In this document: piece after piece, positions 23,797-34,332 of the stretch
Position numbering within the stretch: position 1 is the stretch's first letter
How the letters are laid out: every line of letters starts with the position of its first letter
Assembly: GCA_030386875.1 (NCBI GenBank)
Contig: CM059570.1
Coordinates: 31,921,422-31,985,421 of the forward strand
Length of the DNA: 64,000 bases
From: Morinoia aosen
Lineage: Eukaryota; Arthropoda; Malacostraca; Amphipoda; Talitridae
Reading direction: 5' to 3'
Notes under the pieces: generated by a model
Told to the model about the DNA's origin: nothing
The model's database searches: none
Seen by the model: the letters and a program-made list of their open reading frames with translations, nothing else
Made by a program: the position numbers and the translations under genes

Positions 23797-24099
23797 GTCT
23801 ACTTACATTACATTAGAAACTCGTACCTCATATAGAGCCAGTTCCCAATTTCTGCCTGCAAGAGTTCAAACTAGTTGCAGGTACACTGCAACTGCCAAAT
23901 TCAGAGATATAGTTAAAGTTTTAATGACTGGTAGTCAAGCTAAAATTCTGATCATGTATCACGAGAAGTTCAAATTACAAGTTATCTCAGATTAATCCGC
24001 ATAGTTTTCCTTCCAAAATTAATACATACTCAAAGTGTAATAATTTAAGGAAAAAGTCACAAAATATCGTGGAATTATGACAGTTTATTTACAAGACCA

Positions 24100-25085
24100 G
24101 AACCAAAGTTTTATTCGAATCTACCGCACTCAGCCATGAGGACGATTTCAATACGCTTTCGAACCATGGACAAGGCGCGTATAAGCATTGAATTTTCCAA
24201 CGACTCCTCGGCCTTTTTTATGTCCTTCTTAAGAACTATGACGAAGTTGGGGGCTGTTTGCACAAGCTTTAGCCTCAATTTTTGAACATAAGTAGTAGCT
24301 CAACGGGTTCAAGTCTGGCGAGTTAGAAGGCCAAAATTTTTTTTCCCAAAATCGCTCACCGGATCTCTAGAGCAAAGCAATTGCTTAGCTCAATTGTTGT
24401 GGGCGGAAGCTTAGTCCTGTTGGAGCATAAAATTCTTCTTTGAAGCCTTGGCCAGTATCCATTAAACGATTTTTGTTTTCAAGACGCTGCTGTATGATTT
24501 GGTATTCACATTTTCGTTATCGGTGAGGACGCGAGCAAAGACATCACCTTCACTGAAAACCATGCAGAGGGTCATAACGCTTGCTGATTTCTTCGTGGCC
24601 ATCAAGTGTTGAACGTCAGTCCTCGAAAAGGCAATCTAGCCATCGTCACGTCTGTTACACGCCGCATCAACCGTAAAATTCTTCTCATCGGAAAAGAACT
24701 TGGTCGATCCGTTGGTCGTCAACCGGTACAAAACTTTCATGTACCTCTCCAATAGAACTGCATTTGTTTTACAAGTCAGAAGACGCTTCTTATCTTGCGC
24801 ATCAGAGGTTAAGCCAAGATCTTTGATCCCTCTGTGAATTGCTGTGATGCTGACAAGCCTTTTTAAACTAAAGTCGGTATCTACACTTTTCATTGGCTTT
24901 GACGCTTCTTTTGAGGCCGGTTAGAAAGCGAGGTTTGCAAATTTTATCTTTTTAAGCGTAAGGGTGGCTCTTCAATCTTGGTCAGATTCATCAAAACGTT
25001 GACAAACATCGGAAGCTATCTGTCTAGCATACTGGAGGGTGATAAAGGCTGGGCTTTGACCCGAGGGACGAAGTTCACAGATAGT
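24100..25085 (-). pseudogene. Degenerate Tc1/mariner-superfamily transposase
   Basis: The minus strand encodes scattered pieces of an IS630-Tc1-mariner DDE transposase. A piece at about 24893-24636 contains KFFSDEKNFTVDAACNRRDD, which carries the first catalytic Asp. Further on, around 24360-24270, comes SNSPDLNPLSYYL, matching the conserved SPDLNPLDYYLW block before the last helix. The helix-turn-helix region toward 25085 is barely recognisable. Several in-frame stops and frameshifts separate the pieces, so it is inactive. Terminal inverted repeats were not located. The lost second Asp region lies between about 24540 and 24400. Confidence 0.7.
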
Positions 25086-25894
25086 TTAACATTTCGGTAG
25101 CTTCACTGCGCAATGTGTATGCATCGATCTCTAAATGTGTATAGCCGGCTTCATGAATAGCTAAGCACAAATGCTGTACTTCAGTGCTGTCATTACTTGC
25201 CAACTCTCTAGAGTGATAAAAGTTACCAGAGTTATAAAATTTCTACAGATGTATCAAAGACTCTATATATTTAGGATGGCATTTCTTTTCCCAGCAAATG
25301 TTCACAAGATGCAAACCGCCAAAGCTCAGAGGCGAGCATGCAGTGATGGATGAGATCTCGAAGGTGGCAGAAAATAATGCATCCGCCTCCTCAGTGTCGG
25401 AGGATTTTCTCCCAGATTTAACGAGGCTGTAATTCTTACAAATGCAGTCATTGCAGAACAGTTATTTCTGAGGAAATATTCTCACGAAGGAAATGGGAGG
25501 TAATGAACTTCTCATTTGCATATCCCGTACTTCTGTTAGAGCCCACAATGAAGGACCATTTTTATTTTAACGAGTTTTATGAATTATTTTTGCAGTAAAA
25601 TACACGAGATACACTTCTAATGAACTTTGTATTTTGTGACTTCTATGGTTTTCGCTCATTAAAAATTTAAAGTGTCCTGTTTTTCGTAAAATACACGAGA
25701 TACGCTTCTATTCGACTTTATATTTAATGATTTCCATCTTTGGCGTTCAATACAGGGTATTAGGAATTGATACAAATTAACTGAATAAGCTTGCTATAAT
25801 TGCTAAGACACACCGACTTCAAAAAAGGCTTAATTCCACTAGTGAGGGATCAAAAACCAGCTACCTACTAAGTGACAAGAGGTGATTCATTAAT

Positions 25895-26010
25895 TAGAAT
25901 GTCATGTATACGAGAGATTTAAATTTCGTATACCTGCCATTTTTATCAACCATTTCTTGCCACTTGACAGGCAGCTGGTTGTTGATCGCTCACAAGTGCA
26001 TTCAGTATCT
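25895..26010 (-). pseudogene. Possible mariner transposase C-terminal fragment
   Basis: A short minus-strand frame reads INNQLPVKWQEMVDKNGRY. This resembles the C-terminal end of mariner transposases, where a Leu-Pro-x-(K/R)-Trp-(E/Q)-x-(V/M) motif and a short hydrophobic tail are usual. Stops flank it and no catalytic region is joined to it. It may belong to a different element from the remnant at 24.1-25.1 kb. The match is by eye only. Confidence 0.35.
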
Positions 26011-26799
26011 TTTGTGGCTAAACTTGTGGTGTCTCATGTATGAATGGCCTTAAAAAAATTACTTATGAGTCAACTGCATATTTGTAAAGGATGTTGCGCT
26101 GAAAAAATTGGTAATCAGCGGATAAAGTATTGATGAAAAATATAAATACTGATTGACCAATGAAAGATCAATGGACTTTGTCTCATGAATGTTTTTTTAA
26201 CAGAACCATTCATGTTGAATTCTACGGAAAGGTTTATTTCATCAACTGTTCACGTAAAAAGACCTTCCCATGCAAAATTAGCATCATTTATGTTGAATTT
26301 CATGAAAAAATTTATTTCATCAATTGAAAACATGACATGAGCTTCCCCTACAAACTACATACACAAACGTGTTCAACTCGCTATTCGTCGTCCGAAACTC
26401 ACGACAAGGAAAAATTAAAAACCTTCACAATCCCAGCTTCGAAGTCCATAACATCTCTAATTTTCAAGATTATTGCTCTCGGTGACCGTCATTTCACAGA
26501 GAAATTTAGCTACAGGACCGCTGTGGTCAGTTTACTTTTAACTGCGGCCGAGCAACTCATCCAGTCGTTAAATAAGCAAATTAAATGACGAAACATTTCT
26601 CAGTTGAAGTTGATTGCTAATTATTACATTCCCACAAGGTTAATTGGCCGTTATTTCAAATTGAAATTGGTTTATGCGATCATCGTGGTGCTTAGTGCAA
26701 GACATTTCAGCTAATGTCCTCTTTTATTAGCGATGCGGGCACGGTTGGTGTTTATTGCTATGACAGATGCGTTGTTAGTGAAGTGATTGCTAAATAACC
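26011..26799. other. Intronic sequence, nothing recognised
   Basis: Short imperfect duplications (TTTATTTCATCAA at about 26230 and 26310) but no coding or mobile-element signature. Confidence 0.4.
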
Positions 26800-27285
26800 T
26801 GGTGAGTAATGAGTGCTGGTACAGTGTCATGGTACGTCGTATGTGACTTGCATCGTGTCTTGCTAAGTCATGACTTACGCCGTGTCGGGATAAGTCGTGA
26901 GTGACTAGTACTGTGCCAGAGTGAGTCGTAAGTGACGTGCACAGTGTCAAGGTAAATCGTAAGTGACGTGCACAGCGTCATAGAAAATCGTAAGTGACGA
27001 ACACCATGTTGTGGTAAGTTGCAGGTGACGTGCACCCCGTCATAGTAAATCGCAAGTAACGAGCACCATGTCGGTCTAAGCACTAAGAAACGTGCCCCAT
27101 GTTACTGTAAGTTGTAACTGACTCGCACCATGCCACAGCAAGTCGCAAGTGACGTGCACCATGTCACAGCAAGTCGTAAGTGACGTGCATCATGCCACAG
27201 CAAGTCGCAAGTGACGTGCACCACGCCACAGCAAGTCGTAAGTGACGTGCACCATGCCACAGCTAGTTGCAAGTGGCGTGTACCC
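26800..27285. repeat. 31-bp tandem repeat with TGACGTGCACC core, about 15 copies
   Basis: Well-preserved units at 27134-27280 read CACAGCAAGTCGYAAGTGAC followed by GTGCACCATGC, with a 31-bp period. Toward 26800 the units decay, but TCGTAAGTGACGTGCAC remains visible. Each unit contains TGACGT, the CREB/ATF half-site-like core, and GTGCAC. The array grades from degenerate (left) to regular (right). Overlapping open frames on both strands are by-products of the repeat. Confidence 0.85.
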
Positions 27286-27603
27286 AGCACCAGACCTGCA
27301 CGCCGTGCAGAGCAGTTCTCACAGCGAAGAGGAACCAGACCGGTTCGGTGTGAGGGCGGCGGCGGTCCCACCAGCGCACCGCGCCGCAACACCGCTATAG
27401 TAATGCGGACAATTCCAGGCATTACCGACTCTCTAATCAATACAAGCGCATCTTATCGCTCCATTAATATCCAAACAGCTTCTCACAAATGATCAGGAGT
27501 AATTTCAACCGCTATCGCTTCACTGATATCCAAACCGCTCCGCACAAATTATAAAAACGAATTTCAACCGTTAACCCCCCGTTGCGCGACCGATAATGAC
27601 CAT
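27286..27603. other. GC-rich patch then ordinary intron
   Basis: 27290-27400 is strongly GC-rich and CpG-containing (GGCGGCGGCGG, GCACCGCGCCGC). A plus-strand frame covers it (27211-27492) but starts in the repeat array and has no known domain. I see no splice-site pair that would make it an exon. Confidence 0.35.
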
Positions 27604-27607
27604 TTAA

Positions 27608-27828
27608 CCCTTTAACGCCCCTGAGGACACCAGTGTCCTCTTTCAAAAATACCCCCAATATATTGTATTTCTTGTTCAATTAGTTCCCTAATGTGTTCTT
27701 TGATGTTCTCTGCCGGGTGGCAGTTCCTATCCCATCCTGATATTGGTGACTGCCTGATGCCAGCGCCAGTTTAGTGACGGTGGTTGTGTTAACGGTAATA
27801 TGAGTACAAAAATTTGGACGTTAAAGGG
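27608..27828. mobile_element. piggyBac-like MITE, 221 bp, TTAA target duplication
   Basis: The left end is TTAA (27604-27607) then CCCTTTAACGCCC; the right end is GGACGTTAAAGGG then TTAA (27829-27832). The 13-bp inverted termini differ by one base. TTAA duplications and CCY-starting termini are diagnostic of piggyBac-type transposition. Just inside the left end is a palindrome, GAGGACAC-CA-GTGTCCTC, with perfect 8-bp arms. No coding frame, so it depends on a transposase elsewhere. Confidence 0.85.
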
Positions 27829-27950
27829 TTAAGTTAGTAAAGATTTTGTTCAACTGCCCATAAATAGAAATTGGATCCTAGAACATAATAGAATATAAGA
27901 TATTAATTGCTTCATCTCAGTAAATTATCGTATCTGCAAGCATTGAGTTT

Positions 27951-27958
27951 CTTTTAAG
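27951..27958. repeat. Left 8-bp target-site duplication of the hAT element
   Basis: CTTTTAAG directly precedes the terminus CAGGGTTGCGG and is repeated exactly at 34325-34332. Eight-base duplications are characteristic of hAT transposition. Confidence 0.85.
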
Positions 27959-27989
27959 CAGGGTTGCGGAGTCGGTGGAATAAATTTGC

Positions 27990-28215
27990 GACTCCGACTC
28001 CGACTCCGACTCCACCTTTCCGGAATTTGGCGACTCCGACTCCGACTCCGACTCCACCTTTTCAGAATTTGGCGACTCCGACTCCGACTCCGACTCCACC
28101 TTTTCAGAATTTGGCGACTCCGACTCCGACTCCGACTCCACCTTTTCAGAATTTGGCGACTCCGACTCCGACTCCGACTCCATTTCTGCAGAATTTGGCG
28201 ACTCCAACACCGACT
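27990..28215. repeat. 42-bp tandem array with (GACTCC)4 blocks, left hAT subterminal region
   Basis: Units of 42 bp contain four GACTCC hexamers followed by ACCTTTTCAGAATTTGGC, about five copies. The hexamer complement GGAGTC is part of the hAT terminus itself. Pro-Thr-rich and Arg-Leu-rich open frames over this array are repeat artefacts. Confidence 0.9.
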
Positions 28216-28289
28216 CCGCCTATTCACAATTTTGTGACTCCAACTTCACCTATTCATAATTTATAAGATGAATATTTTATTTCTTAACT

Positions 28290-28330
28290 AGTGTACACAG
28301 ACCGTCAAAAATGACAAGATTCAATACCTT
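28290..28330 (-). repeat. Dispersed repeat R2 end fragment
   Basis: ACTAGTGTACAC followed by GTCAAAAATGACAAGATTC matches one end of the R2 family as seen at 28930 and 62632. Only this terminal ~40 bp is present. Confidence 0.35.
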
Positions 28331-28509
28331 TCTTCAACAAATTTTCGTTTGAGTGGAATTTCCATGCTTTCAGCTTATTCCAAAGGTAACTTAATTATCT
28401 TAAAAGAGTAATAAACACTCAGAACACAGCATTTTTGAGCTGCAAGAGAAGTAGTTATAGCCATTCGTGTCGTATCCAAGATACAGAAATTCAGCATTAA
28501 TGAAAGCAA

Positions 28510-28605
28510 CTGCGAACTTGTGTATGTATATTGTAATATGTAATACAGTACATTGCAATACAGTATATTGTAATATACAATACAGCATATTGTAATATGC
28601 AATAC
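28510..28605. repeat. AT-rich palindromic tandem repeat
   Basis: Alternating AATACAGTA / TATTGTAATATG motifs repeat about every 20 bp and can pair with each other (ATATTGTAATATACAATA is almost self-complementary). It is likely cruciform-prone simple DNA, not coding. Confidence 0.6.
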
Positions 28606-28929
28606 CCCGCCGAACTCGGTATTCACGATACAAACTCGAGTATATAAGGCTCTGGATCGCTCTAATTGTGATGAAAGTGACTTATTATAGAGCTATTGCA
28701 CAACGAAAATGAGTGTATTAATTGACCGTGAACTGGAACCAAGACCGCCAATGCTAATTTTTTCCTATCAATTATTCGTAACAGCGTGATACAAAACGTA
28801 TAAATAAACACACGACAGTCATTCTCAGTAGTAAACGGTTGCAGGTGTTGAAACCTGTGCATATGTTCATTATATTCTTTATTAGCGAACGACTTTTAAA
28901 TTGACTACAGATTGTTAATAATCAAGATA

Positions 28930-29110
28930 CTAGTGTACATGATTGGTCAAAAATGACGGGATCCAATGGTATCGTTTTAAAAAAATCTCAAGATAAAAAT
29001 GGCAAACAAATATATCCATTGTAATAGTACCCGCGATTAAAATACAGTATTCTCGTACTTGTGCACTGGTAAAACTCGTATCACAGATACGGTCATTAAG
29101 CATCTTGAAG
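28930..29110 (-). repeat. Dispersed repeat R2, copy 2
   Basis: On the minus strand it runs from CTTAATGACCGTATCTGTGA through TTACCAGTGCACAAGTAC to GGATCCCGTCATTTTTGACC and a GTACACTAGT end. It closely parallels the copy at 8575 but retains the distal end. It lies inside the hAT element. Confidence 0.5.
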
Positions 29111-29137
29111 AACGTCACAGACTCACACAACATTATT

Positions 29138-29494
29138 ATTATATTATATAAGAAAGTTTTAGCCTCCCTTAATTGAACGACAAAGATGTTCTAAGAGAGG
29201 AAGGAGGACGGCATCATTTAGTATGGAGTTGAGGGAACGCGGAATCTATGCACAAGGTGCACAGAAACAGGAAGCTAAGAAAGAAGTTCATGAAACAAGA
29301 AAAAGTTGAAGAAGAAAGTAGTAGGTGCTAAAAAACAGGACAGCAGTGAACCGAAAAAAGATGGTCCGTAACAAAACAAAAAGCTATTCTATTTCAACAA
29401 AAGGAAGCCTACCTATTTTTTAGCTCAGGCCCTCACATAGTCCCCCTGGGAGCGCTAATTCCCATAGATACAATACCTGTATCCCCCTGAGGGG
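29138..29494 (-). mobile_element. SINE-like repeat, copy 3 (inside the hAT element)
   Basis: The minus strand reads CCCCTCAGGGGGATACAGGT, ATTAGCGCTCCCAGGGGG, a GAGGGCCTGAGCT segment, the usual body with GTTCACTGCTGTCC and CACCTACTACTTTC, and a tail of TATAATATAATAATAATG. The tail differs from the ATCTA tails of other copies, as expected for SINE 3' ends. Confidence 0.55.
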
Positions 29495-29838
29495 ACGCAC
29501 AGAACAACCAAGCAAATTGTATAACATAATACCTATCTGAATTGTAATTCAAATTATTGTTCGCAAGAGGTTTTTAAAAAAATTGCCATACCTTTTAAGC
29601 ATTTAAATGCCTTTGAAATTTAAATGCGATGAGCCGCATTTTCTTGACAGTTGATTAGATTTTCACGCAATGTTTTTTAATTATAAACATAAGTGGGCAG
29701 ATGCCTGGTTTTTCATATTTCGATGGTATTTATGATACTGTCCATGCAAGTAGATTCCCATTGTAATGAGATAGGAAAGATTACGCACGAGAACATATAC
29801 TTATCATTGACGGACACCTGGCTTTTTATTATATCGGG

Positions 29839-30612
29839 TGTCCTGTAAAAATGTCCTCGATTTTTAATTAATTATATCTCAGCTTTAGATTAACATATTT
29901 AAATTGCCTTTTTTCACAATGTAGTAAATTTTGTTTCCTTTTCGAATAATTTAAGTTTATGAAACTCGGTTGAATAACCACTTTACAATGTCCAATTCAC
30001 TGAAAGGAGTAGAAAAATTAATTGTTCAAAGGAAAAGTTTTAAAACAATATTGATACTCTTCCTTATCTTGTAGTTTCCATAAAACTGAACAAACAAAAA
30101 TTTCAAGGAGTAACAAATCATTACCTTATATAACGTTTAAATAAATAAAGTAATTTTAGTATCCAACGACATACCGTCCATTTCTCTCAAGGCAAGTATT
30201 ACTTCTAGCCACCATTGAACGAAGAGTTTTACCCATTATTCCACCGTTTTCTATCAATCCTTGAAACACTATTATTGAGAACACTTGAAACTTGAAACCT
30301 TTCAGAGGGTGTAAATACTTAGTTGTATGTACGATACATCGTTATGAAATTATTCTTAACAGTAGGTATTGAGGAATGAAGAAGAACACCAGTGTTGTTT
30401 TTAAAACTTTCCATTTGAACAATTTTTCTACCCCTTTCAGTAAATCGATCATCTTAAAGTTTATTCAACTCATTTTTAAAAACTTAAATTATTTCAAAAG
30501 GAAACAAAATTGACTAAATTGTAAATAAAAGACAATTAAAATATGTTAATTTAAAGCGCAGATATTATCAATTTAAAAGTCCGGGACATTTTTGTGAGAC
30601 ACGCAGTATAGT
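29839..30612. mobile_element. Foldback/Tc1-like MITE with ~210-bp inverted repeats
   Basis: The arms at 29839-30050 and 30390-30612 are inverted copies sharing TTAACATATTT, TTTTGTTTCCTTTT, AATAATTTAAGTTT and CTGAAAGGRGTAGAAAAATT. Ends read GGGTGTCCTGTAAAAATGTC (left) and, complemented, GCGTGTCTCACAAAAATGTC, next to TA dinucleotides. No open frame of note. Termini and TA flanks suggest a Tc1/mariner-related non-autonomous element, nested in the hAT element. Confidence 0.6.
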
Positions 30613-31599
30613 ATTGATTGTTCGTATACAATAAATGGTCAAGTGTCTCCTTTGAACAAATTAATAAATAGGTTTAGATATTTCGTGAGCGTAATCTCTC
30701 CTATGTTAGTACAATGGAGTTTTAGGATTTAAAACGTAAGGGCAACTGCTCGAACATTTATTTCAAATACAGAAGAACTTCATGGGAACAACAGCAAGTC
30801 GTTTCCCGAGATGCGCAAAAAGAGAAACCGTACCCAAGTTAGGCGTATATCTTGAGGATTCCAACAGTACGCTCAGCAGCGTCCTCTGTAATATTTTTTA
30901 TTATAAAATTCCTTTAAAATGGAGACCGAAGATCTTCTTTAACGTAAGGTTAGTTTTTAAAACGATACTCGCTAAAAATAGAAGACACCCAATGGACGCG
31001 GCCGGTCATCAGCACGGTACTCCGGTAGGAAATTTTAGAGGCGTTCTGAGTAGAGAGATACAGAGTTTTAAGATGTCTGGTCGCCGACTAGGTGAATATC
31101 GTATCTTATTGTAAGATTGCATATAGCACTAAGATTTTAACAATCAAATGACAATTAATTACCTTGAATAATAAGTGCCTATTCAAGAGGCTGCAAAAGC
31201 CAGGTCAAGGAGTTCAAGTCGCAGAAAGAGACTGCTTTTTACGCAAGAGAAATAAGTTAGAGGCACCAGACCCACTTTTATTAAAAGGACGACATGCTGC
31301 CCAAGCAGAGCAAGCTCAAAGATAATTTAATGATTGAACGCCAAAGCGTCACAAGTAATGTTAATTAAAGCTATTTAAGGTTAATACAGGTCTGCTAGAA
31401 GCGCATACATGCTTAATTATTGAAAGTTAAATTTAAACACAAAAACCGAAAAGAAAAGATGCAGCTGCAAAACAAAAAACAAAGAACAAAATGATCTAAT
31501 TTCATCAGTTTCAAATTCTTGTCTGTGAACTAAGAGAAGCCAACTGAAGAAAACTTTTTCTACCACAAAGCCGCCATCAGAAATACGGAAAATATTCAA
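30613..31599. other. hAT interior, nothing recognised
   Basis: A 110-codon plus-strand frame (30782-31114) and a 60-codon minus-strand frame (31599-31417) have no domain I know. No hAT transposase motifs seen. Confidence 0.35.
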
Positions 31600-31851
31600 C
31601 AGGAAATTTCATTGAACAAACAAAATTGGCTGTTCGTCTTTGTTGGTTGGTCTGTCTCAATTTCACGCTCTTAAAGATGCTTAACTACTGTATCTGTGAT
31701 GCGAGTTTCACCAGTGCACAAGTATTAGAATATTTTAATCGCTGGTGCTACTAGGATGGAAATATTTCTTCATAGTCCACATCTGGAAGATTTCTATACA
31801 GACAATATCGAATCCCGTCATTTATGACGAGTCGTGTACACAATTATGTAT
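31600..31851 (+). repeat. Dispersed repeat R2, copy 3 (longest)
   Basis: Extends the family upstream: TTGGTTGGTCTGTCTCAATT precedes CTGTATCTGTGATGCGAG, TTTCACCAGTGCACAAGT and CGAATCCCGTCATTTATGAC. The upstream TTGGTTGGTC part is shared with the copy near 55.68 kb, so the full repeat is at least 250 bp. Confidence 0.5.
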
Positions 31852-32482
31852 ACTGAGTGTTTCAGAACACGAGGTACAAAATTGAACATCAAGCAGAAAA
31901 TGGCCAAATATACACTTTTTGCCCTATGAAATTTTCCCCCAAAAAATCGGGGTTGGGAGGTATTGGGTGTTTATTGTTTTTAAGGTTGAAATTTAATGGC
32001 ACAATTACTCGCGATATTGATTCTGAATTTACTTTACGAAAATTGTTCAAAATGTGTTCCACCTACATCTATGCACTTTTCGAATGTTAGCCTTAACGGC
32101 TGCCGAATATTAGGAAACACGTCTGGCATTAAGGAATCTCACCTGCAGCCACTGCAATTCTGACCACAAGATCTTCCTCAGACTCAATGGGTATAGCATA
32201 GACAAGGCTCTTCACGTGTCCCCAAAAATTGAAATCGAGTGGAGTCATGTCAGGAGATCTAGGAGGTCATGTAACTAGCACATTTCGCCCGATCAAAGTA
32301 AATTCAAAATAAATATTGCGAGTAGTTTATTCATTAAATTTCACCCTTTAAAACAATAAACTGCTAATATCTCAATGTCTCTTTCTTTGGAAAATTTTAT
32401 AGAAGAGATAGTTTTCATTTGGATATCTTCTACTTGGTGTGCAATTTTTTGCCTCTTATTCTGAATCTGAAACACCCTAAAT
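31852..32482. mobile_element. Deleted Tc1/mariner-like element with ~140-bp inverted termini and a transposase remnant
   Basis: The termini at 31852-31998 and 32341-32482 are inverted copies beginning (A/G)GTGTTTCAGA and sharing GGTACAAAATTG / GCAAAAAATTGCACACCAAG and ATGAAATTTTCC-type segments. Between them the minus strand encodes a transposase C-terminal remnant. RSPDMTPLDFNFWGHVKSLV is the conserved SPDxTPLDFFLWG block, and PIESEEDLVVRIAVAAGEI follows before stops. Catalytic N-terminal regions are deleted. It is an internal-deletion derivative, nested in the hAT element. Confidence 0.7.
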
Positions 32483-34084
32483 ATTACTGACAAGTGTTTT
32501 CTGAGTAGGTAATGTAGGCATTGTCTACACTGAGAAGCATAGATATGTATCAACAGTGTTTTATTACTAAGTATGCACTAATTCAGTGAAATTATAATAG
32601 TTAATTCAATGACTATACTTCAAATCACCAAAATTATGATATACGTGTAGATAAGGTAGGCCAAATTTGCACACTACCTTTTCTTCTTTGTATCTACACT
32701 ATGCAGGGTAACAATGCAGAAAAGGTGTCGTATTATTGCTCAACACAATGTTACATTTCGGCTATAATAAGCAAAAGTTGTTCTGCTTTCATCGCAGGGG
32801 CCTGACGTTTTCGGAACGTTTTTTTTACGAATAAAAGTCACTTCTAGCTTCTTTGCGTGTAATATGATACTATCTCTTATTTTCGTCTAACTTTTTACTT
32901 TGTATTGGACACTTTGTTATTTTAATAAACGCCCAGGTTCTTCTCATTTCGTGTTTTTTGGAGCAATTTGAAACGTTTCCAGCAAGAGAATTTGTACTCT
33001 CGCATAAATGCAAAAACCATTGCAGCTGAGATAGTGCATTGTTTTCAGTTACAATGTGTGTGTGACTGTAAGTGAAGTTTTTGCTGGTGTGTGTAATTAT
33101 TTTCATTGCAGCTCGTTTACATCGTATTTTAATTTTTTTTCAAGTGTCTCAATGCCGATATAGATAACCTTACAACATTTCCAAATCTTCCTTAACAAGA
33201 AGTAATTAATTATATAATGATACAAAACAAATACTATTTCAGTTTTTAAAAATGTATAAACATAATTATAAAATTCTCCACTTCAGCGTATACTTGCTTA
33301 GAAACTGGAGAATGATACGAAGATAAAAATTAAACATGATGATGATATAGTGAAATACAATATAACTCTGAAAGGACCAAATTACATTCAAGGAATAGCT
33401 TGAGAAATGAGCAGAAATTTTTATTACTAATACATGTTAACTTGACTTAAAAACACGGAATCCATATCAATTTTGATAACATGACTTGAAAACTAGAAGT
33501 CTTTGTGCACTAGACCATAGCTTCAGGTTTCGGCAAAGACTACTCATTGGCAATGAATCATAACCTAAAGACTAGAAATGTTTATGATCATTATCAATCA
33601 ATGCATCATTTTGAGCATACAGAGTTACCACTCTTTATGTGAGTACAACGTATTGCATCAGCTGAAATGTTCTACAAGTAACTTGCAACACATTTACTAC
33701 TATTATCCAGTTCTTATGTATTAATTGAAGGAAAAATGAACAAAACAGAAATATACAGAATGAATTTGCGATGCTTTCAATTATTAATTCCTGCTTTTAA
33801 CTACAAAATATACATTAATGCTTGATACAAAAATTATATTTCGCACTCGTAGGTTTCTCATATATGTCTGGGCAAACCCTCAATGACTAGATAACATTAC
33901 GGTATTAGGCGCTAGGAATAAATACGCTGTTTCAAACTCAGAACAAAACAATCAACAAAAACATTGCTTATTTTTTTAGATTATTCAGCAAAGCATTCTA
34001 ACTCTGTTTCGGTTTACTTTTAGCTTTAAAGAATTATAAATAATTTTTAGCAAAAATTAGAATCGAAGACACCAAAAAAGAGCG
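32483..34084. other. hAT interior, nothing recognised
   Basis: AT-rich sequence with no coding signature or repeat that I can support. Confidence 0.4.
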
Positions 34085-34307
34085 ACTCCAACCACGACTC
34101 TACCACATCCGAATGAACGACTTCGACTCCGACTCCACCACATTCGGAAAAGCGACTCCGACTCCGACTCCGACTCCATCACACTTCAGAGTAGCGACTC
34201 CGACTCCGACTCCGACTCCACCACACTTCAGAGAAGCGACTCCGACTCCGACTCCGACTCCACCCTAAAACATCCGACTCCGGCGACTCCGACTCCCGAC
34301 TCCGACT
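34085..34307. repeat. (GACTCC)n tandem array, right hAT subterminal region
   Basis: Units of several GACTCC hexamers separated by ACCACACTTCAGAGAAGC, about five copies. It is homologous to the left array in layout and orientation, but its spacer differs (left: ACCTTTTCAGAATTTGGC). It runs directly into the right terminus. Confidence 0.9.
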
Positions 34308-34324
34308 CCGACTCCGCAACCCTG

Positions 34325-34332
34325 CTTTTAAG
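34325..34332. repeat. Right 8-bp target-site duplication of the hAT element
   Basis: CTTTTAAG immediately follows the right terminus ...CCGCAACCCTG and matches the left flank exactly. Confidence 0.85.

Larger units (their letters stand above)
27959..34324. mobile_element. hAT-type DNA transposon, 6.37 kb, transposase not seen
   Basis: Both ends carry CAGGGTTGCGGAGTCGG in inverted orientation (27959-27975 and 34308-34324), flanked by exact 8-bp duplications CTTTTAAG. CAGGG-type ends and 8-bp duplications define hAT elements. Inside each end lies a (GACTCC)n-bearing tandem array in the same plus-strand orientation. No hAT transposase (RW...hATC region) is visible in the 6 kb. The interior instead holds other repeats: R2 copies, a SINE-like copy, a foldback element and a deleted Tc1-like element. 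It could be a non-autonomous element enlarged by insertions, or a composite mobilised by two flanking termini. Confidence 0.8.

Noticed and set aside
27964..28266. Long open frames on both strands (Pro-Thr-rich, Arg-Leu-rich, Ser-Glu-rich)
   Set aside because: They are translations of the (GACTCC)-bearing 42-bp array, open in several frames at once because the unit is divisible by three.
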